DNA of 64,000 nucleotides from SXVE01 sp036388895 (GTDB taxonomy: Bacteria; Acidobacteriota; Blastocatellia; Pyrinomonadales; Pyrinomonadaceae). Both the position numbers and the translations under genes were made by a program. The stretch is taken from assembly GCA_036388895.1 (NCBI GenBank), contig DASVQY010000039.1, forward strand, positions 17,712 to 81,711. The letters are read 5' to 3'. The notes under the pieces are model-generated. The model saw only the letters and a program-made list of their open reading frames with translations. It searched no databases and was not told where the DNA came from. Numbering within the stretch: position 1 is the first letter of the stretch; every line of letters starts with the position of its first letter. Shown piece after piece: positions 17,157 through 24,773 of this stretch.

Positions 17157-17286
17157 TAGCCACAAAAGGCACAAAAGACGCAAAAAGAAAGAATTATAGA
17201 GTAAAAATACGAATGGCGGTAAAAACCTATTCCCTATCACCTAAAGCCTGTTCCCTCTTTTGCGCCTTTTGTGCCTTTTGCGGCTA
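17157..17286. repeat. long inverted repeat between convergent M16 and queC genes
   Basis: Arms 17157-17185 and 17258-17286 are complementary over 29 bases with two mismatches. Each contains the unit CACAAAAGGCACAAAAG or its complement. The right arm includes the queC stop codon. It may act as a two-way terminator. The low-complexity arms look like a repeat family rather than an ordinary terminator. Confidence 0.75.
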
Positions 17287-17985
17287 TCGTTTTTTGTATA
17301 AAATCGGGTCAATCGCGTCGGCGCGTTCAAAACCGCGCAAACGCAAAGCGCACGAATCACAGGTTCCACACGCCGCGCCTTCGTTGCGATAACACGACCA
17401 ACTTAAATGCAAAGGCGCGCCTAGTTCGATTCCCTTTTGCACGATTTCAGCTTTTGATAAATGAATAATGGGAGTTTTAATTTTTATATTTGTTTCGGGT
17501 TTTGTGCCCGTTTCAATCGCACTTTCAAAAGCAACAAAAAATTCGGGTCGGCAGTCGGGATAACCCGAAGAATCCTCGCTGACAGCGCCCATGTAAATCG
17601 AATTCGCCTGTAAAACTTCCGCCCAGCTCGTCGCAATCGCTAGAATATTCGCATTACGGAACGGAACATACGAAGTCGGAACTTCTTCGCTTTCCAAATT
17701 CGCTTCCGAAACCTCAATGTTTTTGTCCGTTAGAGACGAACCGCCAATTTTCGCCAAATACTCAATCGAAACTTCGAGACGTTTTTCGACATTGTAAAAA
17801 TCTGCGATGTCGTTAAACGCTTTTCGTTCGCGCCGTTCGGTTAGTTGACCGTAAGAAACGTGCAAAAAAGCAATTTCGTCGTTTTCCGTTGCGGCAATTG
17901 CGGACGCAACGCACGAATCCATTCCGCCGGAAACAAGACAGACAGCGATTTTGGATTTTGGATTTTGGATTTTGGATTCACTCAT
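17284..17985 (-). CDS. queC: 7-cyano-7-deazaguanine synthase
   Basis: A protein of about 233 residues from the ATG at 17985. It has the PP-loop SGGMDS near the N-terminus, GAVSEDSSGYPDCRPEFF, and the C-terminal zinc site CYRNEGAACGTCDSC. QueC converts 7-carboxy-7-deazaguanine to preQ0 with ammonia and ATP in queuosine synthesis. queE lies upstream on the same strand, separated by a beta-lactamase-like gene. The N-terminal residues SKIQNPKSKI are encoded by four copies of an AAAATCC heptad repeat, so the start has apparently been rebuilt by the repeat. No ribosome site is evident. Confidence 0.95.
   Translation of the reverse strand: MSESKIQNPKSKIAVCLVSGGMDSCVASAIAATENDEIAFLHVSYGQLTERRERKAFNDIADFYNVEKRLEVSIEYLAKIGGSSLTDKNIEVSEANLESEEVPTSYVPFRNANILAIATSWAEVLQANSIYMGAVSEDSSGYPDCRPEFFVAFESAIETGTKPETNIKIKTPIIHLSKAEIVQKGIELGAPLHLSWSCYRNEGAACGTCDSCALRLRGFERADAIDPILYKKR
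17947..17978 (-). repeat. AAAATCC heptad repeat inside the queC start
   Basis: Four tandem heptads reading GATTTTG on the plus strand. They lie wholly within the first codons of queC and keep its frame open. Confidence 0.8.
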
Positions 17986-18058
17986 AACAACCAAAGTTTC
18001 ATCGCAAATATACTTTTATTTATCCTGAAAATCCTGATTATTCTGTTTTCAATTCCCG

Positions 18059-18973
18059 TTATTTGCCCAATCCGTCCTGCAAAATCTGCGATAAGCGCCA
18101 GAGCATTTTTAGTCCCGGATTTTCCTCTGAATAAGTGACTTCCATCATATCGTCAGTCGTAATCGCCATTGCGATGCGTCCGCGTCGCGTGTAAATAATG
18201 CCGACATCGCTTCTCAAACGGTCGAGCGCGCCGGATTTTGAAGCGGACGGAATCGAATCGGGGAGACCGCGCCCGATGCCGTCCTTAAATTGCTGGCGCT
18301 TCAAGATATTTATCATCTCGGCGGACGCTTCTTTTGAAACGACTTCGCCGCGTTCGAGCATTTCGAGCAGTTTGACCATATCTCGCGGACTCGACGCGCC
18401 GATGCCGAACAGTTTGTTTTGCGGGTCGGCAACCGCTTTCGAGTCGCCGCCGCCGCCGATTTTCCGCATACTGCGCGTTTGCCGCAAGCCGAGCGTGTCC
18501 ATAAAATCGTTCACCGCATCGGCTGTCACTTTGTCCAAAATCAAATTCGTCGCCGTGTTGTCGGAAACGACAATCATCAAATTGACGGCGGTTTTCAGAT
18601 CAATTTTCGTGTTATCGGAAAATTCAAACAATATTCCCGAACCGCCTTGCTTTTTCTCTTTCGTTAAAACGATTTCGTCCGTCCAGTTTAATTTTCCCTG
18701 CGCGACCTGATGAAAAACCTCAGTCATAATCGGCAATTTTATCGTGCTCGCCGTTCGCACCTGTTCGTCGGCACGCAGCGCGTAATCTTTGCCCGTGTCG
18801 AGATTTTTCGCGTAAATCCAGACTTTACCGCTGAAATTTTTGATTTCGTTCTGGATTTTCTCGTCCAAAGTTTGCGGCTGAACGCTCGGCGGAGGCGTCG
18901 GTTTTACCTTTTGCGCCCACACGATTTGCGCGAACAATAATACTGCGAAAATTGTGATAATTTTTTTGAACAT
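18059..18973 (-). CDS. class A beta-lactamase-like secreted serine hydrolase
   Basis: A 304-residue exported protein with a signal peptide cleaved near residue 20. It shows the three serine beta-lactamase/PBP motifs: STIK (76-79), SDN (137-139) and KSG (246-248). The class A omega-loop glutamate (Glu166 of TEM, in an ExxLN motif) is not visible; the corresponding stretch is MRKIGGGGDSKAVADPQN. It may therefore be acylated without fast turnover, or act on cell-wall peptides rather than antibiotics. It sits between queE and queC on the same strand with short spacers (13 bases after queE), so it is probably co-transcribed but functionally unrelated. Distinguishing a beta-lactamase from a D,D-peptidase-like enzyme needs assay. 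Confidence 0.85.
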   Translation of the reverse strand: MFKKIITIFAVLLFAQIVWAQKVKPTPPPSVQPQTLDEKIQNEIKNFSGKVWIYAKNLDTGKDYALRADEQVRTASTIKLPIMTEVFHQVAQGKLNWTDEIVLTKEKKQGGSGILFEFSDNTKIDLKTAVNLMIVVSDNTATNLILDKVTADAVNDFMDTLGLRQTRSMRKIGGGGDSKAVADPQNKLFGIGASSPRDMVKLLEMLERGEVVSKEASAEMINILKRQQFKDGIGRGLPDSIPSASKSGALDRLRSDVGIIYTRRGRIAMAITTDDMMEVTYSEENPGLKMLWRLSQILQDGLGK

Positions 18974-18986
18974 ATTTTTATAGAAA

Positions 18987-19634
18987 TCAAACGCCGTGCA
19001 CGTCCGCGCCCCAGATGTATTTGTGAAGCTGCAAATTCAAACGAACTTTCAAACCGCTACACGCTACAGATTCGGCAATTTTTTGTAAATTTTCGATGCC
19101 GAAAACCGGCGAAATTAAAATCTCTTTTGTTTTAGATTCCAAATCGTATTTTTCGATGATTTTCCGCGCGTAATTCCAATCATTAAAATCAGCGATGACG
19201 AATTTAACTTCGTCTTTTTCGGGATTCAAACTTTCCAGATTCGCCCAGTAATTTCTCTCCGACTCGCCCGACGCGGGACATTTTACGTCGAGAATAATTT
19301 TCGCTCTTTGGTCAACGTTTTCCGTCGAAAAAAAACCGCCGGTTTCGATTAAGACTTCGTAACCGGTATCGCAAAGCTTTGTAATAAACGGGAAAACATT
19401 TTTTTGCGCGAGCGGATCCCCGCCCGTCACTTCGACTAAATCACAATCGAAATCTTTCAATTGAGCGAAAATTTCCTCGAAGCTCATCCGCGTTCCGCCC
19501 GTAAAAGTGTAAACCGAATCACACCAGGTGCAACGCATCGGGCAACCTGTTAAACGCACGAAACTGCAAGGTCGCCCGGCGTGCGAAGATTCGCCTTGAA
19601 TAGAGAGAAAAATTTCAGTGATGCGTAAATCCAT
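18987..19634 (-). CDS. queE: 7-carboxy-7-deazaguanine synthase, radical SAM
   Basis: A 215-residue enzyme. It opens with RITEIFLSIQGESSHAGRPC and carries the radical SAM cluster motif CPMRCTWC (CxxxCxxC), TGGDPLAQ, and a C-terminal LQLHKYIWGAD typical of QueE. It converts 6-carboxytetrahydropterin to 7-carboxy-7-deazaguanine in the queuosine pathway. queC lies about 1 kb downstream on the same strand. queD and queF are not in the window. Confidence 0.95.
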   Translation of the reverse strand: MDLRITEIFLSIQGESSHAGRPCSFVRLTGCPMRCTWCDSVYTFTGGTRMSFEEIFAQLKDFDCDLVEVTGGDPLAQKNVFPFITKLCDTGYEVLIETGGFFSTENVDQRAKIILDVKCPASGESERNYWANLESLNPEKDEVKFVIADFNDWNYARKIIEKYDLESKTKEILISPVFGIENLQKIAESVACSGLKVRLNLQLHKYIWGADVHGV

Positions 19635-19724
19635 TTAGAGACATTGAACTAGATGGACGATTTTACAAAAAGATGTTCTTTTAATTATGCAAAAATTGTC
19701 TATCTTGTTTCAAAATTCCTTTAA

Positions 19725-20189
19725 CTACTTAAAAGATTTCGCCATTTTCGAGACGGCTTTATCGTAAACGCCGCGTTTTGATTCGTCATATTCAATTGTA
19801 AATGTAATAAACGAACCGTTCGGGCGGGCAATTGTTTTCCTGTAAAAAATCTTGCCGTCGCGCAAAGCGGAGATAACGAAAAAATTCTTTCGGTATGTTC
19901 TATAAGTTACGCCGCTGCCGTATTCTTTCATCACCGAATTGAATTCCTTCAAGAGAGTTTCATTCGCCAGCATATTGCTTCCGTAAACGCGCATTTCCGC
20001 GCCGTCGCCCGAAAATATTTGACCATCACCGTTATCGGCTTCGCCCTGCGGCGCGAGCAAGTTTGACGGATATGAAATTGAGTAATCAAAGCGGGCGTTA
20101 CTGTAAGTTTTATAATTTGTTTGGCTTAGAGCAGTTTGCGAAAAGATTGCAACTAAAAAAGCTGCAATTAAAAATGTTTGTTTTTTCAT
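19725..20189 (-). CDS. secreted PsbP-like small protein
   Basis: A 154-residue protein with a clear signal peptide (MKKQTFLIAAFLVAIFSQTALSQ). The mature part (YSNARFDYSISYPSNLLAPQGEADNGDGQIF ... AVSKMAKSFK) has the look of the PsbP/MOG1-like fold used by many small lipoproteins and periplasmic proteins of unknown role. No catalytic motif is visible. It stands alone, 90 bases upstream of queE on the same strand; the divergent pepP starts about 185 bases away. The function is unknown. Confidence 0.7.
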   Translation of the reverse strand: MKKQTFLIAAFLVAIFSQTALSQTNYKTYSNARFDYSISYPSNLLAPQGEADNGDGQIFSGDGAEMRVYGSNMLANETLLKEFNSVMKEYGSGVTYRTYRKNFFVISALRDGKIFYRKTIARPNGSFITFTIEYDESKRGVYDKAVSKMAKSFK

Positions 20190-20373
20190 AAAAGATTTAA
20201 CTCGTTTTTACGGAAAACGATTATATCGCACATCTTTAATTTGTATAAAAGCATCTTCGGCGACAAGAACAATCAAAAAGCGAATTTTATTATTTAATTT
20301 CAAAATATATGAGGTTTCATTTTTTCTGCGATTTTGCGTTACAATTTGCCGCAAGGAGAAAATCTAATAAAGT

Positions 20374-21699
20374 ATGCGAGAACAACTGAAAAATTTTATC
20401 GAATCTATCGGCAAAGACTCGATTGCCATTATTCCCGCCGCGCACGAAGTGACGCGCAGTTACGATACGGAATTTAAGTTTCATCAAGACCCGGATTTCT
20501 TTTATTTAACCGGATTTCCCGAACCGGACGCGATTGCCGTCATTGCGCCGTCGAACAAAAAAGCGCCGTTCACTCTTTTCGTTCGCCCACGCGACCCGCT
20601 GATGGAAACTTGGTACGGCAGACGCGAAGGCGTTGACGGCGCGGTGAAAAATTACGGTGCTGATAAGGCTTTTCCGATTGAAAATTTTGAAAAAGAATTG
20701 TCAAAGCTCGTCAACGGGCACGAAAAACTTTATTACCGTTTCGGCGTTGACAACAAACTCGACCAGACGATTCTGCAATATCTTTCCGGTCAGCGTTTTC
20801 GCCGTTTGAAAACGGCTTATCCGCCGCACACAATTGTTGACCCGACAATTTTGATTCACGAAATGCGGCTGCACAAAACCGAAGAAGAAGTCGAGTTGAT
20901 GCAGAAAAGCGCCGACATCGCAGCCGAAGCGCACGTTTTAGCGATGCAGAGCGCGAAACCGGGAATGAACGAATCGCAAATCGAAGCGATTATCGAGCAT
21001 CATTTTCGGATGAACGGTGCGGCGGGCGTTTCTTATAATTCAATCATCGGCGGCGGTGAAAACGCAACAATTCTGCATTACGTTGAAAACAATGCGCCGC
21101 TGCGCGACGGTGATTTATTGCTTATTGACGCTGGTGCACATTACAAAGGATACGCCTCCGACATCACCCGCACTTTTCCCGTCAACGGCAAGTTTACAAA
21201 AGCGCAGCGCGAAGTTTACGACATAGTTCTTGATGTTGAAATCGCTTGTCTCGAAGCGACGAAAATAGGCAATACCATCAAACAGCGTCACGATCTTTCC
21301 GTCGAACTTCTGACCGAAGGAATGAAAAAACTCGGGCTTTTAAAAGGCGACACGCAAGAGTTAATCAAGAAAAAAGCGTTTATGAAATATTATATGCACG
21401 GCGTCGGACATTATTTGGGCTTGGACGTTCACGACGCCGGACGTTATTTCACCGACGCACAGGCAAAAAATTCGCGTCCGTTTGAAGCGGGGATGGTTTT
21501 GACGGTTGAACCGGGTCTCTATATTCCGCCCGACGATAAAGACGCGCCGGAAAAATATCGAGGAATCGGCATTCGCATCGAAGACGACGTTTTAGTGACT
21601 GAAGAGGGAAACGTCAATTTAACGGCAAAATGTCCGAAACACGCGGAAGAAATTGAAGAAATAATGAACAGCGCGAAAACGAAAAGCGCGAACAAGTAG
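20374..21699 (+). CDS. pepP: Xaa-Pro aminopeptidase (M24B)
   Basis: A 441-residue cytoplasmic metallopeptidase. The N-terminal creatinase-like domain (residues 1-165) is followed by the pita-bread domain. Dinuclear metal ligands are visible in LLIDAGAHYKGYASDITRTFP (two Asp), HGVGHYLGLDVHD (His), VEPGLYIP (Glu) and IRIEDDVLVTEEG (Glu). It removes N-terminal residues preceding proline. AGGAG lies about 15 bases before the ATG, which is long, but the N-terminal sequence fits the family. Confidence 0.95.
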   Translation: MREQLKNFIESIGKDSIAIIPAAHEVTRSYDTEFKFHQDPDFFYLTGFPEPDAIAVIAPSNKKAPFTLFVRPRDPLMETWYGRREGVDGAVKNYGADKAFPIENFEKELSKLVNGHEKLYYRFGVDNKLDQTILQYLSGQRFRRLKTAYPPHTIVDPTILIHEMRLHKTEEEVELMQKSADIAAEAHVLAMQSAKPGMNESQIEAIIEHHFRMNGAAGVSYNSIIGGGENATILHYVENNAPLRDGDLLLIDAGAHYKGYASDITRTFPVNGKFTKAQREVYDIVLDVEIACLEATKIGNTIKQRHDLSVELLTEGMKKLGLLKGDTQELIKKKAFMKYYMHGVGHYLGLDVHDAGRYFTDAQAKNSRPFEAGMVLTVEPGLYIPPDDKDAPEKYRGIGIRIEDDVLVTEEGNVNLTAKCPKHAEEIEEIMNSAKTKSANK

Positions 21700-21708
21700 C
21701 CGGGGCTT

Positions 21709-21888
21709 ATGTCAAACAGCATCGCGAAAAAGCTAAAAGACTTCCCTGCTTTTCAAGGGTTGATTCAAGGTGACGGGGCGGTTGCACAGATAGACATTCT
21801 CGATTACATATACGCGGTTTTTTATGATCGGTTTAGAGTAAATTTAGAAAGCGAAATCGAATTTATGATCAATTCAGAAAAAATTTAG
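21709..21888 (+). CDS. possible 59-residue protein of unknown function
   Basis: A short open frame starting ATG 9 bases after the pepP stop and ending 17 bases before the DoxX start. It reads MSNSIAKKLKDFPAFQGLIQ... with no recognised domain. It fills the space between two genes in the same direction, which argues for a real gene. The lack of a clear ribosome site and a 41-base tandem duplication covering its 3' end argue for caution. Confidence 0.35.
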   Translation: MSNSIAKKLKDFPAFQGLIQGDGAVAQIDILDYIYAVFYDRFRVNLESEIEFMINSEKI

Positions 21889-21921
21889 AAGGCGAGATCG
21901 AATTTATGACAATCGAAGAAA
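21840..21921 (+). repeat. 41-base tandem duplication over the doxX start
   Basis: Two copies with a period of 41 bases: AAATTTAGAAAGCG... from 21840 and AAATTTAGAAGGCG... from 21881. Each carries an ATG at the same position (21865 and 21906). The second copy provides the DoxX start and a GGCGAG that may serve as its ribosome site. Confidence 0.75.
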
Positions 21922-22322
21922 CAGGCAAAAATCTTCCGGCGCTTCTCGGCGCTCTGCTCGTCGCCATTCTTTTCATTCAATCGGGACTCGACAAAGTTTT
22001 CGACTGGCGCGGTAATCTCGAATGGCTGACCGGGCATTTTTCCAAAACATTTTTGCGCGGAACGGTTCCGATGATGCTCGCAACCGTTACTTTAATGGAA
22101 CTGGCGACCGGATTTTTAAGCGCGGCGGGAATAGTCTATTTTTTTGCTACCGGTTCGCTCGGTTTTGTGTTTTACGCTTTCGTTCTCGGAGCGGCGTCAA
22201 TCGTCGCGCTTTTCTTCGGACAACGCGTCGCTAAAGACTACGCCGGCGCTGCGGTTTTGATTCCGTATTTTATCCTGCTAATCGTTTTGATGTATCTGAC
22301 AAATCCGTTTCTGAAAGTTTAG
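21906..22322 (+). CDS. DoxX-family membrane protein
   Basis: A 138-residue protein with four predicted membrane helices (about 12-30, 55-78, 82-105, 115-135). An early LFIQSGLDKVFDW segment is characteristic of DoxX/DoxD-like proteins. These are small membrane proteins often tied to redox or thiol stress; their exact activity is usually unknown. The start lies in the second unit of a 41-base duplication. A terminator hairpin follows about 115 bases downstream. Confidence 0.8.
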   Translation: MTIEETGKNLPALLGALLVAILFIQSGLDKVFDWRGNLEWLTGHFSKTFLRGTVPMMLATVTLMELATGFLSAAGIVYFFATGSLGFVFYAFVLGAASIVALFFGQRVAKDYAGAAVLIPYFILLIVLMYLTNPFLKV

Positions 22323-22435
22323 CGAAGTAAATTTCGTAATCGGATTAAGGCAAACTTTTCCATTAAGAAATTTGATTAAGAAAGAAGAAGTTTCAGTCTG
22401 AAATATAAAATTCCTGATCTATTGAATAAATCGAA

Positions 22436-22461
22436 AAAAGGAGCCAATTTCGGCTCCTTTT
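22436..22461. terminator. terminator between convergent doxX-like and 22542-23132 genes
   Basis: Stem AAAAGGAGCC (22436-22445) with GGCTCCTTTT (22452-22461) and a six-base loop. On the minus strand it is followed by six T, so it best serves the minus-strand gene, but it can work both ways. Confidence 0.85.
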
Positions 22462-22541
22462 GCAATTATTCTTGAAAGTAAAGGCGAAAAATCAGCCTCA
22501 GGTATATACGTTTAGTTCTTGGTAGTGATTAAAAAATTAAT

Positions 22542-23132
22542 CTAACGCGCGTCTCTTCCTCTTGAAGTTACGCCCATTAAACGAGCCGGATATGTGGCGA
22601 AGTTTTCAATCTCGATAGTATTTTCATTGTCTCGATCCCATCTGATTCGCGCGGCGGCGATATAAGTTCCTTCGCCTTTGCCGGTTCGCGGGTCAATAAA
22701 CAGTTCGATAACCCCGAACGGATAATCGAGTGAACGATATCCGCCGCGAAGCTCTGCGAAATGCGGCGAGCGGCGAAAGACGGCGAAGATTCTTCTTCTT
22801 CCATCAACCATGCTTTCACGAACTACGTTAATCGGGTCGCCGACGCGCGCGCCGACCGAGAATCTGCCGAGGTCTTGATCGTCAACAGCTTTGAGCAACT
22901 CGTTCTGATTGCGTTCCTGCAAAAGCCCTAAAAGTCGCTGCGCCTGCTGGTCGGACGTTTGACCGTTGATATTCAGCGTAAATGTGCCGGTAGTGGTTCT
23001 GGTGTTGAATCCGCTGCCGTAACTTATAATCGTTCCCGTAAAAGTTTCTCTCCCGCCCTGGGCTAGAGATTGCACCGCAAAAGCCGTTATTAATAGAAAC
23101 AAAACTCCTAAAAAACCATAATTTCTTTTCAT
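22542..23132 (-). CDS. secreted protein of unknown function
   Basis: A 196-residue protein with a signal peptide (MKRNYGFLGVLFLLITAFAVQSLAQ). The mature part is rich in beta-prone sequence: GGRETFTGTIISYGSGFNTRTTTGTFTLNING, then a helix (SDQQAQRLLGLLQERNQNELLKAVDDQDLGRF) and RRIFAVFRRSPHFAELRGGYRSLDYPFGVIELFIDPRTGKGEGTYIAAARIRW. No family was recognised and no cysteine or metal motif is visible. It is transcribed alone, with a 556-base region upstream and a terminator downstream. Confidence 0.65.
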   Translation of the reverse strand: MKRNYGFLGVLFLLITAFAVQSLAQGGRETFTGTIISYGSGFNTRTTTGTFTLNINGQTSDQQAQRLLGLLQERNQNELLKAVDDQDLGRFSVGARVGDPINVVRESMVDGRRRIFAVFRRSPHFAELRGGYRSLDYPFGVIELFIDPRTGKGEGTYIAAARIRWDRDNENTIEIENFATYPARLMGVTSRGRDAR

Positions 23133-23688
23133 AAAACTAACCCCTTAATATTTATAAACGAATCTTTTTCATTCGATCTTTCGTTAACGATTGCTACTGC
23201 ATCGCCGTCGTATTTTCATCGCGCAAAGCGAATTCGATACAAAATTTGCCAACCGCTCGCGGCTATCATTTAAAGCAAGTATGCGTTAAATAAACAATAA
23301 CAAAGCGAAATAATTCGCTCTGTCTTATGGGAAACAAAAGTATTTTTTAAGATGATTTAATTTTTGGCGATGAAACACATTCGGGTTCGGGCAAATCAAA
23401 AACGCATTCGGGACGGATAAAAATATAGCGGTGACGATTAAATTTGAGCGTAATGAGCTAAAAAATAATGCTTTACCGCAAAGTTGATTTTAACGGCGGG
23501 TTAAAGCCAGCGAACGCAAATAGAAGCAAATAAAAACCCTGTTGCTCGCGTCAATTTGCGGTAATTTCTATTTAACCTTACTTTTCAAGCGTTTCCAATT
23601 TGAGTAGTTTAGCAGCGAGACACAATTCGTTAGGTACAACCCTTGGAAAATGCAATAATGTAAAAAAGATAGCTTGGCAAAAAATAAG
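23133..23688. other. 556-base intergenic region, no gene recognised
   Basis: This lies between the divergent secreted-protein gene and cheB. It is AT-rich, with a small hairpin around GCGAAATAATTCGC near 23307-23320. Two CGCATTCGGG-like copies occur near 23380-23412. No plausible coding frame and none of the TTAGGGA palindromes found further right are seen. It probably carries the promoters for both flanking genes. Confidence 0.4.
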
Positions 23689-24738
23689 ATGGAAACACGA
23701 AACATAATCGTCATCGGAGCGTCGGCTGGCGGATTTGAAGCGCTCAAAACGCTGGTCAAAGACTTACCGAAAGATTTGCAGGCTTCGATTTTCATCGTCT
23801 GGCATATTTCGGCTGACGTTACCGGAGTTTTGCCGTATGTCCTCAACCGTTTTGAAACGCTTCCGGCGTCGAACGCGATTGACAAAGAACCGATTGAGCC
23901 GGGCAGAATCTATGTCGCGCCGCCCGACCATCATTTGTTAGTCGAGCGTGGGATTGTCCGCACGACCAAAGGACCGAAGGAAAACCGTTTTCGACCAGCC
24001 GTTGACCCGCTGTTTCGTTCGGCGGCTTACGCTTACAATCGGCGCGTGATCGGCGTGGTTTTGTCGGGTGCGCTCGATGACGGAACTTCGGGTTTGTGGA
24101 CGGTCAAGCATCGTGGCGGCGTCGCCGTTGTGCAAGACCCGATGGACGCCGAATTTCCTTCGATGCCGCGCAACGCGCTCAGCCATGTGGAGGTTGATTA
24201 TCGCGTTCCGATCAGCGAGATGGGCGCTTTGCTCGCACGTCTGGCGCAGAAAGATGTGGAAGGTAACGAGGTGTTTATGGAAAACGACAAACAAATCGAA
24301 ATAGAAATCGGCGTCGCGGCGGAAGATAATGCGTTTGAAGCGGGCATTATGCAGCTCGGCGAGTTGTCGCCTTTTACGTGCCCCGATTGTCACGGCGTTT
24401 TGCTAAAGCTCAAAGACGGCGAGCGATCAAGATTCCGCTGTCATACCGGACACGCTTTTTCTGCGGACAGCTTGCTCTCGCACGTGACGGAAAACGTCGA
24501 GCAGAGTTTATGGAACGCTCTGCGCGCCATCGAGGAAAGCATAATGCTGCTCAACCACATGGGCGAGCATTTCGCCAACGGCAATGAAATCGGTCTCTCG
24601 GCGCTTTATTACAAAAAAGCTCACGAAGCCGCGCAGCGCGCACACACCGTCAGGCAATCGGCGATGAGCAACGAACGACTCAGCCAGGACAGTATGCGCG
24701 AGCAGGCAAATGGAAACGGCGACGGGCAGCCGGGTTAA
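23689..24738 (+). CDS. CheB-type methylesterase with C-terminal zinc-ribbon-like region
   Basis: About 349 residues from the ATG at 23689; an in-frame TTG at 23674 lacks a ribosome site. The CheB catalytic domain spans residues 5-185: GASAGG with the nucleophilic Ser, a His in FIVWHIS, and Asp in LSGALDDGTSGL. There is no N-terminal receiver domain. A Cys/His cluster follows (CPDCHGVLL...RCHTGHAF, about 232-262) that looks like a zinc ribbon, then helices and a short NGNGDG tail. It would demethylate glutamyl methyl esters on a receptor-like protein. The next gene starts 35 bases downstream and has its own CheB and CheR domains, so the pair probably acts in one pathway. Confidence 0.88.
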   Translation: METRNIIVIGASAGGFEALKTLVKDLPKDLQASIFIVWHISADVTGVLPYVLNRFETLPASNAIDKEPIEPGRIYVAPPDHHLLVERGIVRTTKGPKENRFRPAVDPLFRSAAYAYNRRVIGVVLSGALDDGTSGLWTVKHRGGVAVVQDPMDAEFPSMPRNALSHVEVDYRVPISEMGALLARLAQKDVEGNEVFMENDKQIEIEIGVAAEDNAFEAGIMQLGELSPFTCPDCHGVLLKLKDGERSRFRCHTGHAFSADSLLSHVTENVEQSLWNALRAIEESIMLLNHMGEHFANGNEIGLSALYYKKAHEAAQRAHTVRQSAMSNERLSQDSMREQANGNGDGQPG

Positions 24739-24773
24739 TAGAAAATAAAAGCCTCGGTTGAGGCGCGTTTTTA

